Below, one piece after another: positions 1-7,700 of a stretch of 17,012 nucleotides of DNA. Position 1 is the first letter of the stretch. Every line of letters begins with the position of its first letter. Under the pieces are notes generated by a model. That model was given only the letters and a program-made list of their open reading frames with translations. It made no database searches and was not told the DNA's origin. Origin of the DNA: CAHJWO01 sp964245885 (GTDB lineage: Bacteria > Verrucomicrobiota > Verrucomicrobiia > Chthoniobacterales > SZAS-18); assembly GCA_964245885.1 (NCBI GenBank), contig CAXTOX010000085.1, positions 1-17,012 of the forward strand, in the 5' to 3' direction. The position numbers were made by a program, and so were the translations under genes.

Positions 1-48
1 CGGCAGGGGCGTAAGAGTGCAGCCCACGGCGTGAGCCGTGGGAAAACG
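1..48 (+). repeat. Two-hairpin dispersed repeat, full unit (left copy, cut by the window edge)
   Basis: This unit starts with the arm CGGCAGGGGC, continues through a short spacer, and then has a perfect hairpin at 23-42 (CCCACGGC, loop gtga, GCCGTGGG). The same unit occurs inverted at 158-210, which shows that the complete unit has a second hairpin made of GCCCC and GGGGC arms. Here the outer GCCCC arm would lie just before base 1. Short paired hairpins of this kind resemble REP/BIME-type extragenic elements. No RAYT-type transposase is seen in the window. Confidence 0.75.
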
Positions 49-68
49 ATCATCCGTGAGCTTGGCCT

Positions 69-86
69 CGGCAGGGGCGCAAGAAA
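69..86 (+). repeat. Partial copy of the dispersed repeat (half unit)
   Basis: CGGCAGGGGCGCAAGAAA matches the GC-arm half of the repeat in the same orientation as the copy at 1-48. It is identical to the complement of the matching part of the 158-210 unit. The CCCACGGC hairpin half is absent, so this is a truncated or half unit. Confidence 0.7.
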
Positions 87-121
87 GGACGCCCTCGTTC
101 CAGGACCACCCGGCCGGTTTT

Positions 122-142
122 CTGCCGCCCCTGCCGGGGCTG
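122..142 (-). repeat. Partial copy of the dispersed repeat (GC hairpin half)
   Basis: A hairpin at 127-140 has GCCCC and GGGGC arms around the loop TGCC, and is identical to the one at 194-207. It lies in the opposite orientation to the 69-86 half unit. Only the GC-hairpin half is present. Confidence 0.7.
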
Positions 143-157
143 ACCTGTTTTTTGTTC

Positions 158-210
158 TCTTCCCACGGCTCACGCCGTGGGCTAATTTCTTGCGCCCCTG
201 CCGGGGCTGC
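158..210 (-). repeat. Two-hairpin dispersed repeat, full unit (right, inverted copy)
   Basis: This is the reverse complement of the unit at 1-48. It holds both hairpins: CCCACGGC, loop TCAC, GCCGTGGG at 162-181, and GCCCC, loop TGCC, GGGGC at 194-207. About 12 A/T-richer bases separate them. The two full copies face each other, so bases 1-210 form one large inverted-repeat structure upstream of rpmH. Apart from these repeats and the promoter-like site at 251-278, I see nothing else in the 327 bases before rpmH. Confidence 0.75.
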
Positions 211-250
211 CAAGACATCGAACTGTACCACCACCCGGTGCGGAACCCGT

Positions 251-278
251 TTGACAATCTTCCGGCCTTTGCTACTCT
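251..278 (+). promoter_or_regulatory. Probable sigma-70-type promoter for rpmH
   Basis: A perfect TTGACA -35 box lies at 251-256. After a 16-base spacer comes TACTCT at 273-278, a weak -10 box (3 of 6 consensus bases). It is preceded by TG at 270-271, the extended -10 arrangement, which can offset a poor -10. Transcription would begin near 285 and leave about 40 bases of leader before rpmH. This is a sequence-pattern call only. Confidence 0.5.
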
Positions 279-327
279 GCCCGTTCCACCGAGACCGCCT
301 GCCTAGACATTTTCCGAGGATCGACCC

Positions 328-501
328 ATGAAACGCACCTACCAGCCTTCCAAGCGCACCCGCAAACGCCAACACGGCTTTCGCGCCCGCATGGCGACCA
401 GGGGCGGCCGGGCAATTCTTAAGCGCCGCCGCCGTTGGGGTTGCAAGCGCCTCCTGCCCAAGGGGGCTGAGGTGCAGTACGCCCGGCACACGCAGGCTTG
501 A
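328..501 (+). CDS. rpmH: 50S ribosomal protein L34
   Basis: This encodes L34, a small, very basic protein of the large ribosomal subunit. The 57-residue product begins MKRTYQPS and contains HGFRARMAT at residues 16-24, the signature of the family. A clear ribosome-binding site, GAGGA at 316-320, sits seven bases before the ATG, one of the few good ones in this window. Most L34 proteins have about 44-46 residues. This one runs about 11 residues longer, and the usual KGR near the C-terminus reads WGC at residues 37-39. The extra tail lets the stop codon overlap the proposed rnpA start. The gene heads an rpmH-rnpA-yidD cluster, and the order of the first genes is the classic bacterial one. Identity is near certain, although the gene is easily missed because of its size. 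Confidence 0.95.
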   Translation: MKRTYQPSKRTRKRQHGFRARMATRGGRAILKRRRRWGCKRLLPKGAEVQYARHTQA

Positions 502-938
502 GCGACACGCCGGACGGCGGGCCGGTTTTGCCTGCCGGGTCTGGTGCGAAGGTGCGCCTGCGCTTTCCTAAGGCGGCGCGGCTGACCACGACCGGCGAAT
601 TCCGGTGCGTCCGCGAACGCGGACGGTCCTGGGGAGGTAAGTTCATCGTGCTCGGCGTATTGACCGGAGCACCGCCGGAAGGTCGAGGCCCTGCGCGGAT
701 CGGGTTCATCACTTCCAGGCGGGTCGGCGGTGCGGTCGTGCGCAACCTGGTGCGTCGGCGTCTGCGCGAGGCCGTGCGCGTGAGCAGACCTCAACTGCGC
801 GTGGGTTGCTGGCTGGTGCTCGTTGCTCGGCACACGGCGGCAAAGGCGAGCGCGGCGGAACTCGCGCAAGAATGGCGGCGGCTCGCTCAGCGGGCTTCGA
901 TCCTGCCATCTCCCGGCGACCAAACTCCTTTGCCATGA
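498..938 (+). CDS. rnpA: Ribonuclease P protein component
   Basis: RnpA is the basic protein subunit of RNase P, which trims the 5' leader of precursor tRNAs together with the RnpB RNA. The family's RNR helix is visible around residues 74-94 (RRVGGAVVRNLVRRRLREA), after the expected N-terminal strand region (RLTTTGEF). The start used here is a TTG at 498 whose bases overlap the rpmH stop, implying translational coupling. It gives 146 residues against a usual 110-130. A GTG at 552 would give 128 residues and put the conserved core at a more typical distance from the N-terminus, so the start is uncertain. The stop overlaps the yidD ATG (ATGA). The rnpB RNA gene is not in this window. Confidence 0.9.
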   Translation: MSDTPDGGPVLPAGSGAKVRLRFPKAARLTTTGEFRCVRERGRSWGGKFIVLGVLTGAPPEGRGPARIGFITSRRVGGAVVRNLVRRRLREAVRVSRPQLRVGCWLVLVARHTAAKASAAELAQEWRRLAQRASILPSPGDQTPLP

Positions 939-1216
939 TCAATCGCACCCTGCGCGGCTGCATCCGGCTGTACCAGCTCACGCTCTCGCCGTTGCTCTCG
1001 CTGCTCGGCGGCGCGGGGATGGGCTGCCGTTACGAGCCGAGTTGTTCGCGCTACTGCATGCAGGCGCTCGCGGAGCATGGCACGCGGCGGGGATTGTGGC
1101 TGGGCATCAAGCGGCTGGCCCGTTGTGCACCGTGGGGCGGGAGCGGACCGGACCCGGTGCCTCCGGCCGCGCATCGAACGAAGTTCGCCGTGCCGCCCGC
1201 GCCGCCCGTGTCCTGA
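935..1216 (+). CDS. yidD: Membrane protein insertion efficiency factor YidD
   Basis: YidD is a small membrane-associated protein that helps YidC insert inner-membrane proteins. The 93-residue product has the whole family pattern: YQLTLSPLL near the N-terminus, then CRYEPSCSRYCMQAL with clustered cysteines, then GIKRLARCAPW and GGSGPDPVP. The ATG overlaps the rnpA stop, so the two are probably translated together. The C-terminal tail of about 20 residues after the PDPVP motif is Pro/Ala-rich and not part of the core. yidC, the usual next gene, does not follow. The next 272 bases (1217-1488) are noncoding, with no convincing promoter or terminator. Confidence 0.93.
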   Translation: MINRTLRGCIRLYQLTLSPLLSLLGGAGMGCRYEPSCSRYCMQALAEHGTRRGLWLGIKRLARCAPWGGSGPDPVPPAAHRTKFAVPPAPPVS

Positions 1217-1488
1217 AAGCAGCGGCGGGAAATTTTGCCTGCCGACCGTCTTCTTTGCTTGCTTTGCCCGCGACGTTCCGGGTAAACAGGTGGCCGTTCC
1301 TCGGAAAAACACGTTTGCCGCCGGCCAGAAAACCGGTTGGCCGGGATGAACGAACCCACACCCATCCTCTCGGAAGGTGGAATTCGGCCGCGTCGAAAAT
1401 CGCGGCTCGGCCGAAGCGCAGCTTTGTCGGCTCCCGCCATCGCGCCATCGTGCGACCGTGCCGTGTTCCCGCTTCGTCCGCTGCTGCC

Positions 1489-2091
1489 ATGAACGACATT
1501 CTGGAAAAATCCACCGTACTGGTGCTCAACCGCCACTGGCAAGCCATCGCCGCGCGCACGCCCGCCGACGCCTTCGCGCAGATGATGACCGGGGTCGCCT
1601 GCGGGCTGGATATCGACAGCGCGGACGGCACGCTGGTGCCCGTGCGCACGTGGGCCGAGTGGATGCGGCTGCGCATCCGTGCGGGCGACCGTTTTGCGCG
1701 CACGGTGCGCGGAGCCATCCGCGTGCCCACCGTGCTGGTGCTCGCCCGCTACGGGCAGGTGCCCCGCCGCCGGCCGGCTTTGAGTGCGCGCGCCATCTGG
1801 GAGCGCGACGGCCGGCGCTGCCAGTACACGGGCCGTTTGCTGGCACCGGGCGAGGGCAACATCGACCACGTCGTGCCCCGGAGCCGGGGTGGGGCCACGA
1901 GCTGGGAGAACTGCGTCTTGGCCTGCCGGCAGGTCAACAGCCGCAAGGCCGACCGCCTGCCCGAGGAAGTGGGCCTGCGGCTTTTGCGTGCGCCGAGTGC
2001 TCCGCGCGAGTTGCCGGTGAGTGTGCTGCTGCGCAACAGCCACGGCATCGCCGACTGGGAACTGTTCCTGGCAAACCAGAAGGTGGCTTGA
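1489..2091 (+). CDS. HNH endonuclease family protein
   Basis: This 200-residue protein has an HNH/McrA-like domain in its C-terminal half. Residues 125-135 read IDHVVPRSRGG, giving the catalytic D126-H127 pair. They are followed by W139-E140-N141 and by N150 with K153 downstream. Most relatives have two Cys-x2-Cys pairs that hold a structural zinc. Here the pairs are C111/T114 and C146/V149, so each has lost its second cysteine, while the active-site residues remain. It may still be a nuclease with a zinc-independent fold, or it may bind DNA only. The N-terminal 100 residues resemble the leader domain found in many standalone bacterial HNH proteins of unknown role. The ATG at 1489 has no Shine-Dalgarno sequence, only ccgctgctgcc. 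The specific target and function are unknown. Confidence 0.85.
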   Translation: MNDILEKSTVLVLNRHWQAIAARTPADAFAQMMTGVACGLDIDSADGTLVPVRTWAEWMRLRIRAGDRFARTVRGAIRVPTVLVLARYGQVPRRRPALSARAIWERDGRRCQYTGRLLAPGEGNIDHVVPRSRGGATSWENCVLACRQVNSRKADRLPEEVGLRLLRAPSAPRELPVSVLLRNSHGIADWELFLANQKVA

Positions 2092-2096
2092 TCGCT

Positions 2097-2130
2097 TTTG
2101 GAGTGCGGTGTCATGTCACCGCACTCCAAA
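2097..2130. terminator. Perfect hairpin between convergent genes, probable bidirectional terminator
   Basis: TTTGGAGTGCGGTG at 2097-2110 and its exact complement at 2117-2130 form a 14-bp stem with a 6-base loop. It lies 5 bases after the HNH stop and 3 bases past the trpS stop on the other strand. The stem ends in T/A pairs, and on the minus strand it is followed by only one further A, so there is no classical long U tract. The position between two convergent genes strongly suggests transcription termination from both sides. Confidence 0.8.
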
Positions 2131-2133
2131 CCG

Positions 2134-3108
2134 TTACGGCTGCTCGCGTAGGCCGACCGCTTTTCGCACCCGTTGCATGACGTGGCTCGCGCTGGCTCGC
2201 GCCTGCCGTGCGCCGTGGGCGAGCACGTCATCCACGTAGCCTTTCTCGGCCAGGATTTCCTCCCGGCGCTGTCGCATCGGGGCGAAAAACTCCCACACCG
2301 CGCCGAACAACCGCTTCTTAAAATCTCCGTAGCCAACCCCGCCCGCGCGGAAATCCTCTTCCATTTTCGCCGCGTCCCCGGGGCTGGCGACGAGTCGGTA
2401 CAACGCCACGACCGTGGAGCCTTCCGGGTCTTTGGGCGCTTCGACCGGGGTCGAGTCCGTCACCAAGCCCATGATTTTTTTACGGATCGTTTTTTCGTCC
2501 GCGAAAATCTCGATGGTGTTGTGGTAGCTCTTGCTCATCTTCTGGCCGTCCAGGCCGGGCACGAACGCGGTGTGTTCCTGGATGCGCGGGTGGGGGAGCT
2601 TGAAGGTTTCGCCGTAGACCTCGTTGAATTTGACGGCGAGGTCGCGGGTGATCTCGAGATGCTGCTTCTGATCGCGGCCGACCGGCACCACGTCGCTGTC
2701 GTAGAGGAGGATATCAGCGGCCATCAGGACGGGATAGGCGAACAGCCCGTGCGAGGCGGCGATGCCGTGCGCCAGCTTGTCCTTGTAGGAGTGGGCGCGT
2801 TCGAGCAGGCCCATCGGCGTGACGGTGCTCAGGACCCAGGCGAGTTCGGTGACCTGCGGCACGTCCGACTGGAGAAAAAACGACGCCCGCGCCGGGTCGA
2901 GGCCGCAGGCGAGGAAGTCGAGCGCGACGCCCCGGTTGTACTCGCGCAGCCGGGCGGGTTCCTGCACGGTGGTCAAGGCGTGGTAGTCGGCGATGAAGTA
3001 AAACGCCTCGCCTTCCTCCTGCAAGGCGATGGCCGGGCGCATCGCGCCGAAATAGTTACCGAGGTGCAGCGTGCCGGTGGGCTGGATGCCGGTCAGGATT
3101 CGCTTCAT
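2134..3108 (-). CDS. trpS: Tryptophan--tRNA ligase
   Basis: TrpS is the class I aminoacyl-tRNA synthetase that charges tRNA-Trp in the cytoplasm. The 324-residue length is normal for the bacterial enzyme. The ATP-binding motifs are complete: GIQPTGTLHLGNY at residues 7-19 (HIGH-type) and KMSKS at 190-194. VPVGRDQKQHLE at 141-152 is also characteristic. The ATG is preceded on its own strand by tctttcc, with no Shine-Dalgarno sequence. It is the last gene of a minus-strand group, 46 bases after the nucleoside phosphorylase-like gene, and may be cotranscribed with it. There is no sign of a Trp-responsive leader or T-box in the short upstream gap. Confidence 0.97.
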   Translation of the reverse strand: MKRILTGIQPTGTLHLGNYFGAMRPAIALQEEGEAFYFIADYHALTTVQEPARLREYNRGVALDFLACGLDPARASFFLQSDVPQVTELAWVLSTVTPMGLLERAHSYKDKLAHGIAASHGLFAYPVLMAADILLYDSDVVPVGRDQKQHLEITRDLAVKFNEVYGETFKLPHPRIQEHTAFVPGLDGQKMSKSYHNTIEIFADEKTIRKKIMGLVTDSTPVEAPKDPEGSTVVALYRLVASPGDAAKMEEDFRAGGVGYGDFKKRLFGAVWEFFAPMRQRREEILAEKGYVDDVLAHGARQARASASHVMQRVRKAVGLREQP

Positions 3109-3154
3109 GGAAAGACGCCATCCATCGCAGACTTCGGCGGCGGGGGCAAGGCGC

Positions 3155-3895
3155 TTACAGCCGGGTGAGCACGATTCGCAACGCGCGCGTCAAGCGCGCG
3201 CGCGCGAGGCTGAGTCCGCGCACGAAACGTACGAACGGCGCGACCTGCGCCGGGTGTCGCGCCAGCCACCAGGGCAGCGCCAGGTAGCGCGGACGTTGGC
3301 GAACGGCGTCGTAGAGCACGCGGCCGGGCACCGGGAAATCCTGATCGGCCGCGTCGCTGATCACGCGGAGCGAGAGCATCGGCAGCCCCGCCGCCGCGCA
3401 GGCGTCCGCGATCCAGGCCGTTTCCATGTCCACGGCGAACGCGCCGGAACTCCGGTGCAGCGCGGCCTTCGCGGCGGCATTTTCCACCGCCGCCGGGGCG
3501 GTGTGCAGACCGACGGGGTGGAAGGATTCGGCGGCCAGCCAGCCGCGCACTTCGTCGAGCAGCACCGGCGAGGAGTGGTTCACGCCGAGCACCAGATCGC
3601 CGACGGCGAGGCTCGGGTGCAGGGCACCCGCGTACCCGGCGCTCACGACCGCGCGCACCGCAGGCACGGTCTCCGCCAGCAGGTGGGCGACGTGTTCCCG
3701 CGCCGTCCGTGAATCACCGACCCCCGTGTGGACGACGACCACGGGACCGCCCGCAAGTTCACCGTAGACGGTGGGGAGCGGATGCGGGCCTGTGCGCGAA
3801 ACCCGCCGCCTTCCCAACTCCGCACGGAGGAGACGGCTCTCGTCGGGCACCGCGAAGCAGACCACCACCGTTCCGGGTGGCGTCACGTTAATCAT
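3155..3895 (-). CDS. Nucleoside phosphorylase / nucleosidase family protein (MTAN-like)
   Basis: The protein (246 residues from the chosen start) belongs to the PNP/UDP phosphorylase superfamily, which cleaves N-glycosidic bonds of nucleosides such as 5'-methylthioadenosine and S-adenosylhomocysteine. Visible features are VHTGVGDSRTA in the N-terminal third, VSAGYAGAL in the middle, and AVDMETAWIADAC followed by SLRVISDAADQDFP. The ME pair in VDMET is the usual ribose-binding site, and the Asp in ISDAAD is the likely general acid. Which substrate it uses cannot be told, and hopanoid-cluster phosphorylases look similar. The ATG at 3895 overlaps the upstream stop (ATGATTAA), suggesting coupling. 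An in-frame ATG at 3922 would add nine residues. The C-terminal 60 residues, rich in Arg and Leu, are less typical of the family. Confidence 0.82.
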   Translation of the reverse strand: MINVTPPGTVVVCFAVPDESRLLRAELGRRRVSRTGPHPLPTVYGELAGGPVVVVHTGVGDSRTAREHVAHLLAETVPAVRAVVSAGYAGALHPSLAVGDLVLGVNHSSPVLLDEVRGWLAAESFHPVGLHTAPAAVENAAAKAALHRSSGAFAVDMETAWIADACAAAGLPMLSLRVISDAADQDFPVPGRVLYDAVRQRPRYLALPWWLARHPAQVAPFVRFVRGLSLARARLTRALRIVLTRL

Positions 3896-4448
3896 CGTCG
3901 CCCGCAGCCCGGATGACGACATCGACGAAGTCTTTTCTGGCGTCCGCCGGGTTGGCGGTCGACGACGGCGCGGCAGACCCGAGGGCGGCGTTGGCTTTCA
4001 CCGCCTGTCGGAAAGCATCGCCGCGTCCGGCGGGCAGTTCGATGGAAAGATGCTTTTCCGTGCCCGTCGAAAGCCCCTCCGAGGCGCTGCCGCCAAATTC
4101 CTGCGCCTGGCCGGCGATTTTTTGCATGCGCGCCGCGAGATGGTCGGCGCGGACCGTTACGGTGAGCGCGTCAGGCCCAAGCGGGGGCGGTCCGGGCAGC
4201 AGATGGTCGGCGCTCTGTTGCAGGGATTGTTGGAGCAGTTCGGTGTGCGGTTCCTGGGCCTTGGGCCGCTGACCGAAGAAGTGTGAGACGAGGTACGTCG
4301 GAATACAAACGGCGGCCGCCGGCAGCGCGAGCAGGATCAAACCGAGGCGCAAACGGTCCGCCAGCGAACGCGGCTTCCGGCCATCGTCGCGGACCGGCGG
4401 GGTCGTCGGGGCGGGAGCGGTTTCGGGGCGGAGCGGAGAGGCACTCAT
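3888..4448 (-). CDS. Membrane-anchored protein, DUF4349-like
   Basis: I do not recognise a characterised homologue. From the ATG at 4448 the protein has 186 residues: a Pro-rich cytoplasmic N-terminus, one hydrophobic segment at about 36-55 (LGLILLALPAAAVCIPTYLV), then an external domain. The external part reads ALTVTVRADHLAARMQKIAG, then GGSASEG, then a strand ending in IELPAGRGDAF. That layout (a paired strand-helix unit with GG and a closing (V/I)xxPA motif) resembles DUF4349 proteins, but the resemblance is by eye and partial. An in-frame GTG at 4505 would lengthen it by 19 residues. It is the first gene of the minus-strand group, overlaps the nucleosidase gene by 8 bases, and is divergent from the TPR gene. 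No convincing promoter was found in between. Confidence 0.7.
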   Translation of the reverse strand: MSASPLRPETAPAPTTPPVRDDGRKPRSLADRLRLGLILLALPAAAVCIPTYLVSHFFGQRPKAQEPHTELLQQSLQQSADHLLPGPPPLGPDALTVTVRADHLAARMQKIAGQAQEFGGSASEGLSTGTEKHLSIELPAGRGDAFRQAVKANAALGSAAPSSTANPADARKDFVDVVIRAAGDDD

Positions 4449-4706
4449 GCGGTCGCGAACGGTGAGACGTGGGGTGCGGGCTGGATGGTCCGGGCAAATT
4501 ATCACGGCCGTTTCACACGGAAAGTCCCAAAAAACCGGTTCGCGTCACGGATGCCCGGAAGGCGGTTTGGAATCGTTCTTTCCCCGGTGAGCGCCTGGTC
4601 AAAATAGACTCGCACCGCGAAAAAAGCCATGCTAGCTAGAACCACGCGGATGCTGCGGGGTCCGCCAGTCCTGTCCGCGCTTCCCCTCTTGCCGTCTTCC
4701 GTGCGA

Positions 4707-7700
4707 ATGATCCCTCGCTGCGTCCTTTCCTGTTCTCTGGCCGTCGCGGTTTCGTTGGTTCCTTTGTCCACCCGGGCGCAGGGAGGAAGCGCCGTGGATC
4801 TGAGCAACCGCGGCAACGCGGCGTTCGAGGCGGGGAACTACAAGGAGGCCGCGGCGTCCTACGACCTCCTACTCAAGAATTTCCCGAGTTCCGAAGTCGC
4901 CTCCGACGCGCGCTTCCGGCTGGCGTGCGCGGATTTTTTTCTCGGCCAGTACGCCGCCGCCGCAGATCTCTTGCGCAAGCTGATCCCGGCGCAAACCACC
5001 GCGCCGGAGCTGGTCGAGCAGGCGTCCGGTCTGCTGCCGCAGGTGCTCTCGCAGCAGGCGGTCAGCCTGAAACCCGGCGACCCTCAGCGGCCAGTTGGAT
5101 TCCAGGCGGCGATCAAGGAATACGACACTTACCTCCAGAAGTTCCCGAAGGCCGCCGGGGCCGACAACGCCTTGTACGGGCGGGCCGTGGCGGCGTACCA
5201 GACCGCGTCCTACGACGCGGCGGCCACGGATNNNNNNNNNNGCGCGAGTCTGGCGGCGTTTCCGAACGGTGACAGCGTGCTCGACACCGAGTTCCTGCTT
5301 TCGGTCACGCTCGCCACGCAGGCGAACCTCCTCCTGGGCAAGGAGGCCCGTACCTCCGCCGACACTGCCGAGGCCACGGGCCGCTACGCCGAGTCCGAGA
5401 AGCTCTTGGGTGACATCATCCGCAGGCGCACCGATCTGTCGCTGGCGAACGAGGCGCAGTTCCAACTTGGGGAAACGCTCATGGCGCAGGCGGCTTCCAG
5501 CCCCGAGGCCGCGAAGGACGCGCTCTACAAACAGGCGCTCGCGGCGTACCGCGCGGTCGAGCCGAAGGAACCGATGGTGGCCGCGCAGCAGGCGCGCCTC
5601 CAAGCTTACACCGAGGCCCTGCTCACTGAACGCCGCAAGGGAGCGCAGTCCAGTCCGGCCCAGGCGCGCCGGCTGGTAGAACTCCAGGGACGTGAAAGCG
5701 GCAAGCTGGCGGCGTTGAAGGCCCGGGATGACGCGGCCGTCACCGCGCGGGTCAAGTCCGGCGCGGCGTTCTTCGGTCTGCGCGAGTACGACGCGACCCG
5801 CGTGCTGATGAACGCGCTGACTCCCGAGGCCAAAAAGCCCGAAGACGAGAAGTACGTCCTCTACTACACGGCGCTCTCGTACGCCGCGCAAAACAACGTC
5901 GGCAAGGCGGTTTCGGCTTACGAGGCGTTCCAGGCCAAGCACCCCGGCGATCCCATCGCCGAAAACCTACCGCTGGTGATCGCGGGTTTGTTCCCGTCCG
6001 ATCCGGGCAAGGCCGAAAAGTACATCGGCGACCTGGGGAAATATTATCCGCAGAGCCGTCTGCGCGAGATGGCCATGCTCCGGCAGGCGCAGGTTTTTTC
6101 CCAGCAGCGCAAGTATGCGGACGCGGTCAAGACGCTCGACGTTTTTCTCCAGGGCAGTCCCAAGCGCGAATACGCCGCGATGGCGGAACTCGCCCGTGCC
6201 GGGGCGCTCAAAGACAGCAAAGACCTCGACGGCGCGCTGGCTAACTACAGGAAGGTCCGGGACGGCTACCAGGACCGTCCGCAGGCGGAGGAAGCGGGCT
6301 TCTGGGTGGCTTCCGTCCATTTGCAGAAGAAGGACTACGCGGGAGCCGTCGCCGAGGACAAGACGTTCCAGGGCCAGTTCCCGGACAGCAAGCTGATGCC
6401 CAATGCGCTGCTTGTGCAAGCGCAGGCGCAGGGAAGCTCCGGCGCTAAGGATCAGGCGCTCGCCACCCTCGAAGACCTCGGGAAACGCTTCCCGGACACC
6501 AAGGAAGCCGAGACCTCCTACTTCCAGCGCGCGAACCTCTACATCGCCGACAAGAAGTACGACGACACAGCGAAGGTGCTGACGCAGTTCGTGGACAAAT
6601 ATCCGGACAGCGACCAGGCGTTCGCCGCTTACGACCGGATCGCCAGCGTGCAACTCGCGGATCAGCAGACCGACGCCGCCGCAGCGACGTACGCGCGTTT
6701 CCTGGAGAAAAAACCGGATGCGTCCGAAGCGCCGGTCGCGTTGAGCAAACTGGCGGCGTTGTGGCTGTCGGCGGCCAAGACGATGGGCAGCTTCATCTCA
6801 CTCGGCACGCCGGAGCAGGAAAAGTGGAAGGCCGTCGTGGGCAGGAGCATCGCGGCGAGCGAGCAGCAGTTGGACAAATACCCCGACGCGCCCGCGACGG
6901 CGTTGGGCCTGGAGAACCTGCTCCAGTGTCAGCAGATGCTTGCCGCTGCCCGGGTGAAGAAACCCGAGGAGGTCACGCGGTATTTCCAGGCGCTGGCCGA
7001 CAAGTACCAGGACAAGCCCGCCGCGCGCAGCCGCATCCTGTTCCGGCTGGCGTCGATCACGGCGCTCAAGGACCCGGCCAGGGCGCTGGCGGACATGCGG
7101 GCCGCGTACGATCCCGCGGTGGTTTACAGCCCGGCGGACATCGACCAGTACGGCGGCGCGCTGCTGGCGAGCGACCCCGCGGCGGCGGCGGCGGTGTACG
7201 AAAAGCTGGCGCAGGATTACCCGTTGCCGCCCGGGGTGACGCCCGCGCAGGCTCCGCTCGACGTGCAGGAGGCGCAGGCTCTTGCCCTCTACGGCCACGC
7301 GAAGGTCGCGGAGGCGACCGACAAAGCCGCGGCAGGTAAACTGTACACGGAACTCCTCGCGACGTACCCGCGTTCCTCCAAGGCACCGGAAGCCGAGCTG
7401 GGCATCGCCGAAAGCCTGATCGCGGAAAGGAAGTGGGACGACGCGATGAAGCGCCTCAACGACGTGGCGCGCGCCCCGGCCGCGCCGCCGTCGGCGAAGG
7501 CACGGTCGCTGTTTCTCAACGGGGTCGTGCAGGAGGCGAAGGGGGAAGTCGGCGCGCTGGATTCCTACCTGAAGGTGGCCGCGTTCTACACGACCGCGCC
7601 GGACGCGCCGGAAGGTCTCTGGAAAGGCGGTCAGCTCCTGGAAAAACAGGCCGCGACGCTCGCCGACCCGAACACCAGGACCACCCAGACCGTCCGCGCC

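Noticed and set aside
31..331. Two overlapping plus-strand reading frames of about 90 codons before rpmH
   Set aside because: They run through the inverted repeats and the promoter-like site, and their translations look like frame-shifted GC-rich sequence with no known motif.
1217..1488. Possible small gene or RNA between yidD and the HNH gene
   Set aside because: The open frames here are extensions of neighbouring frames with no motif, and I found no promoter, terminator or tRNA-like fold.
2173..3168. 331-codon plus-strand open frame across trpS
   Set aside because: It is the shadow of trpS, which has complete HIGH and KMSKS motifs on the other strand.
5232..5241. Programmed frameshift or natural break in the TPR gene
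   Set aside because: The Ns are an assembly gap and the same frame continues with matching repeat pattern on the far side.
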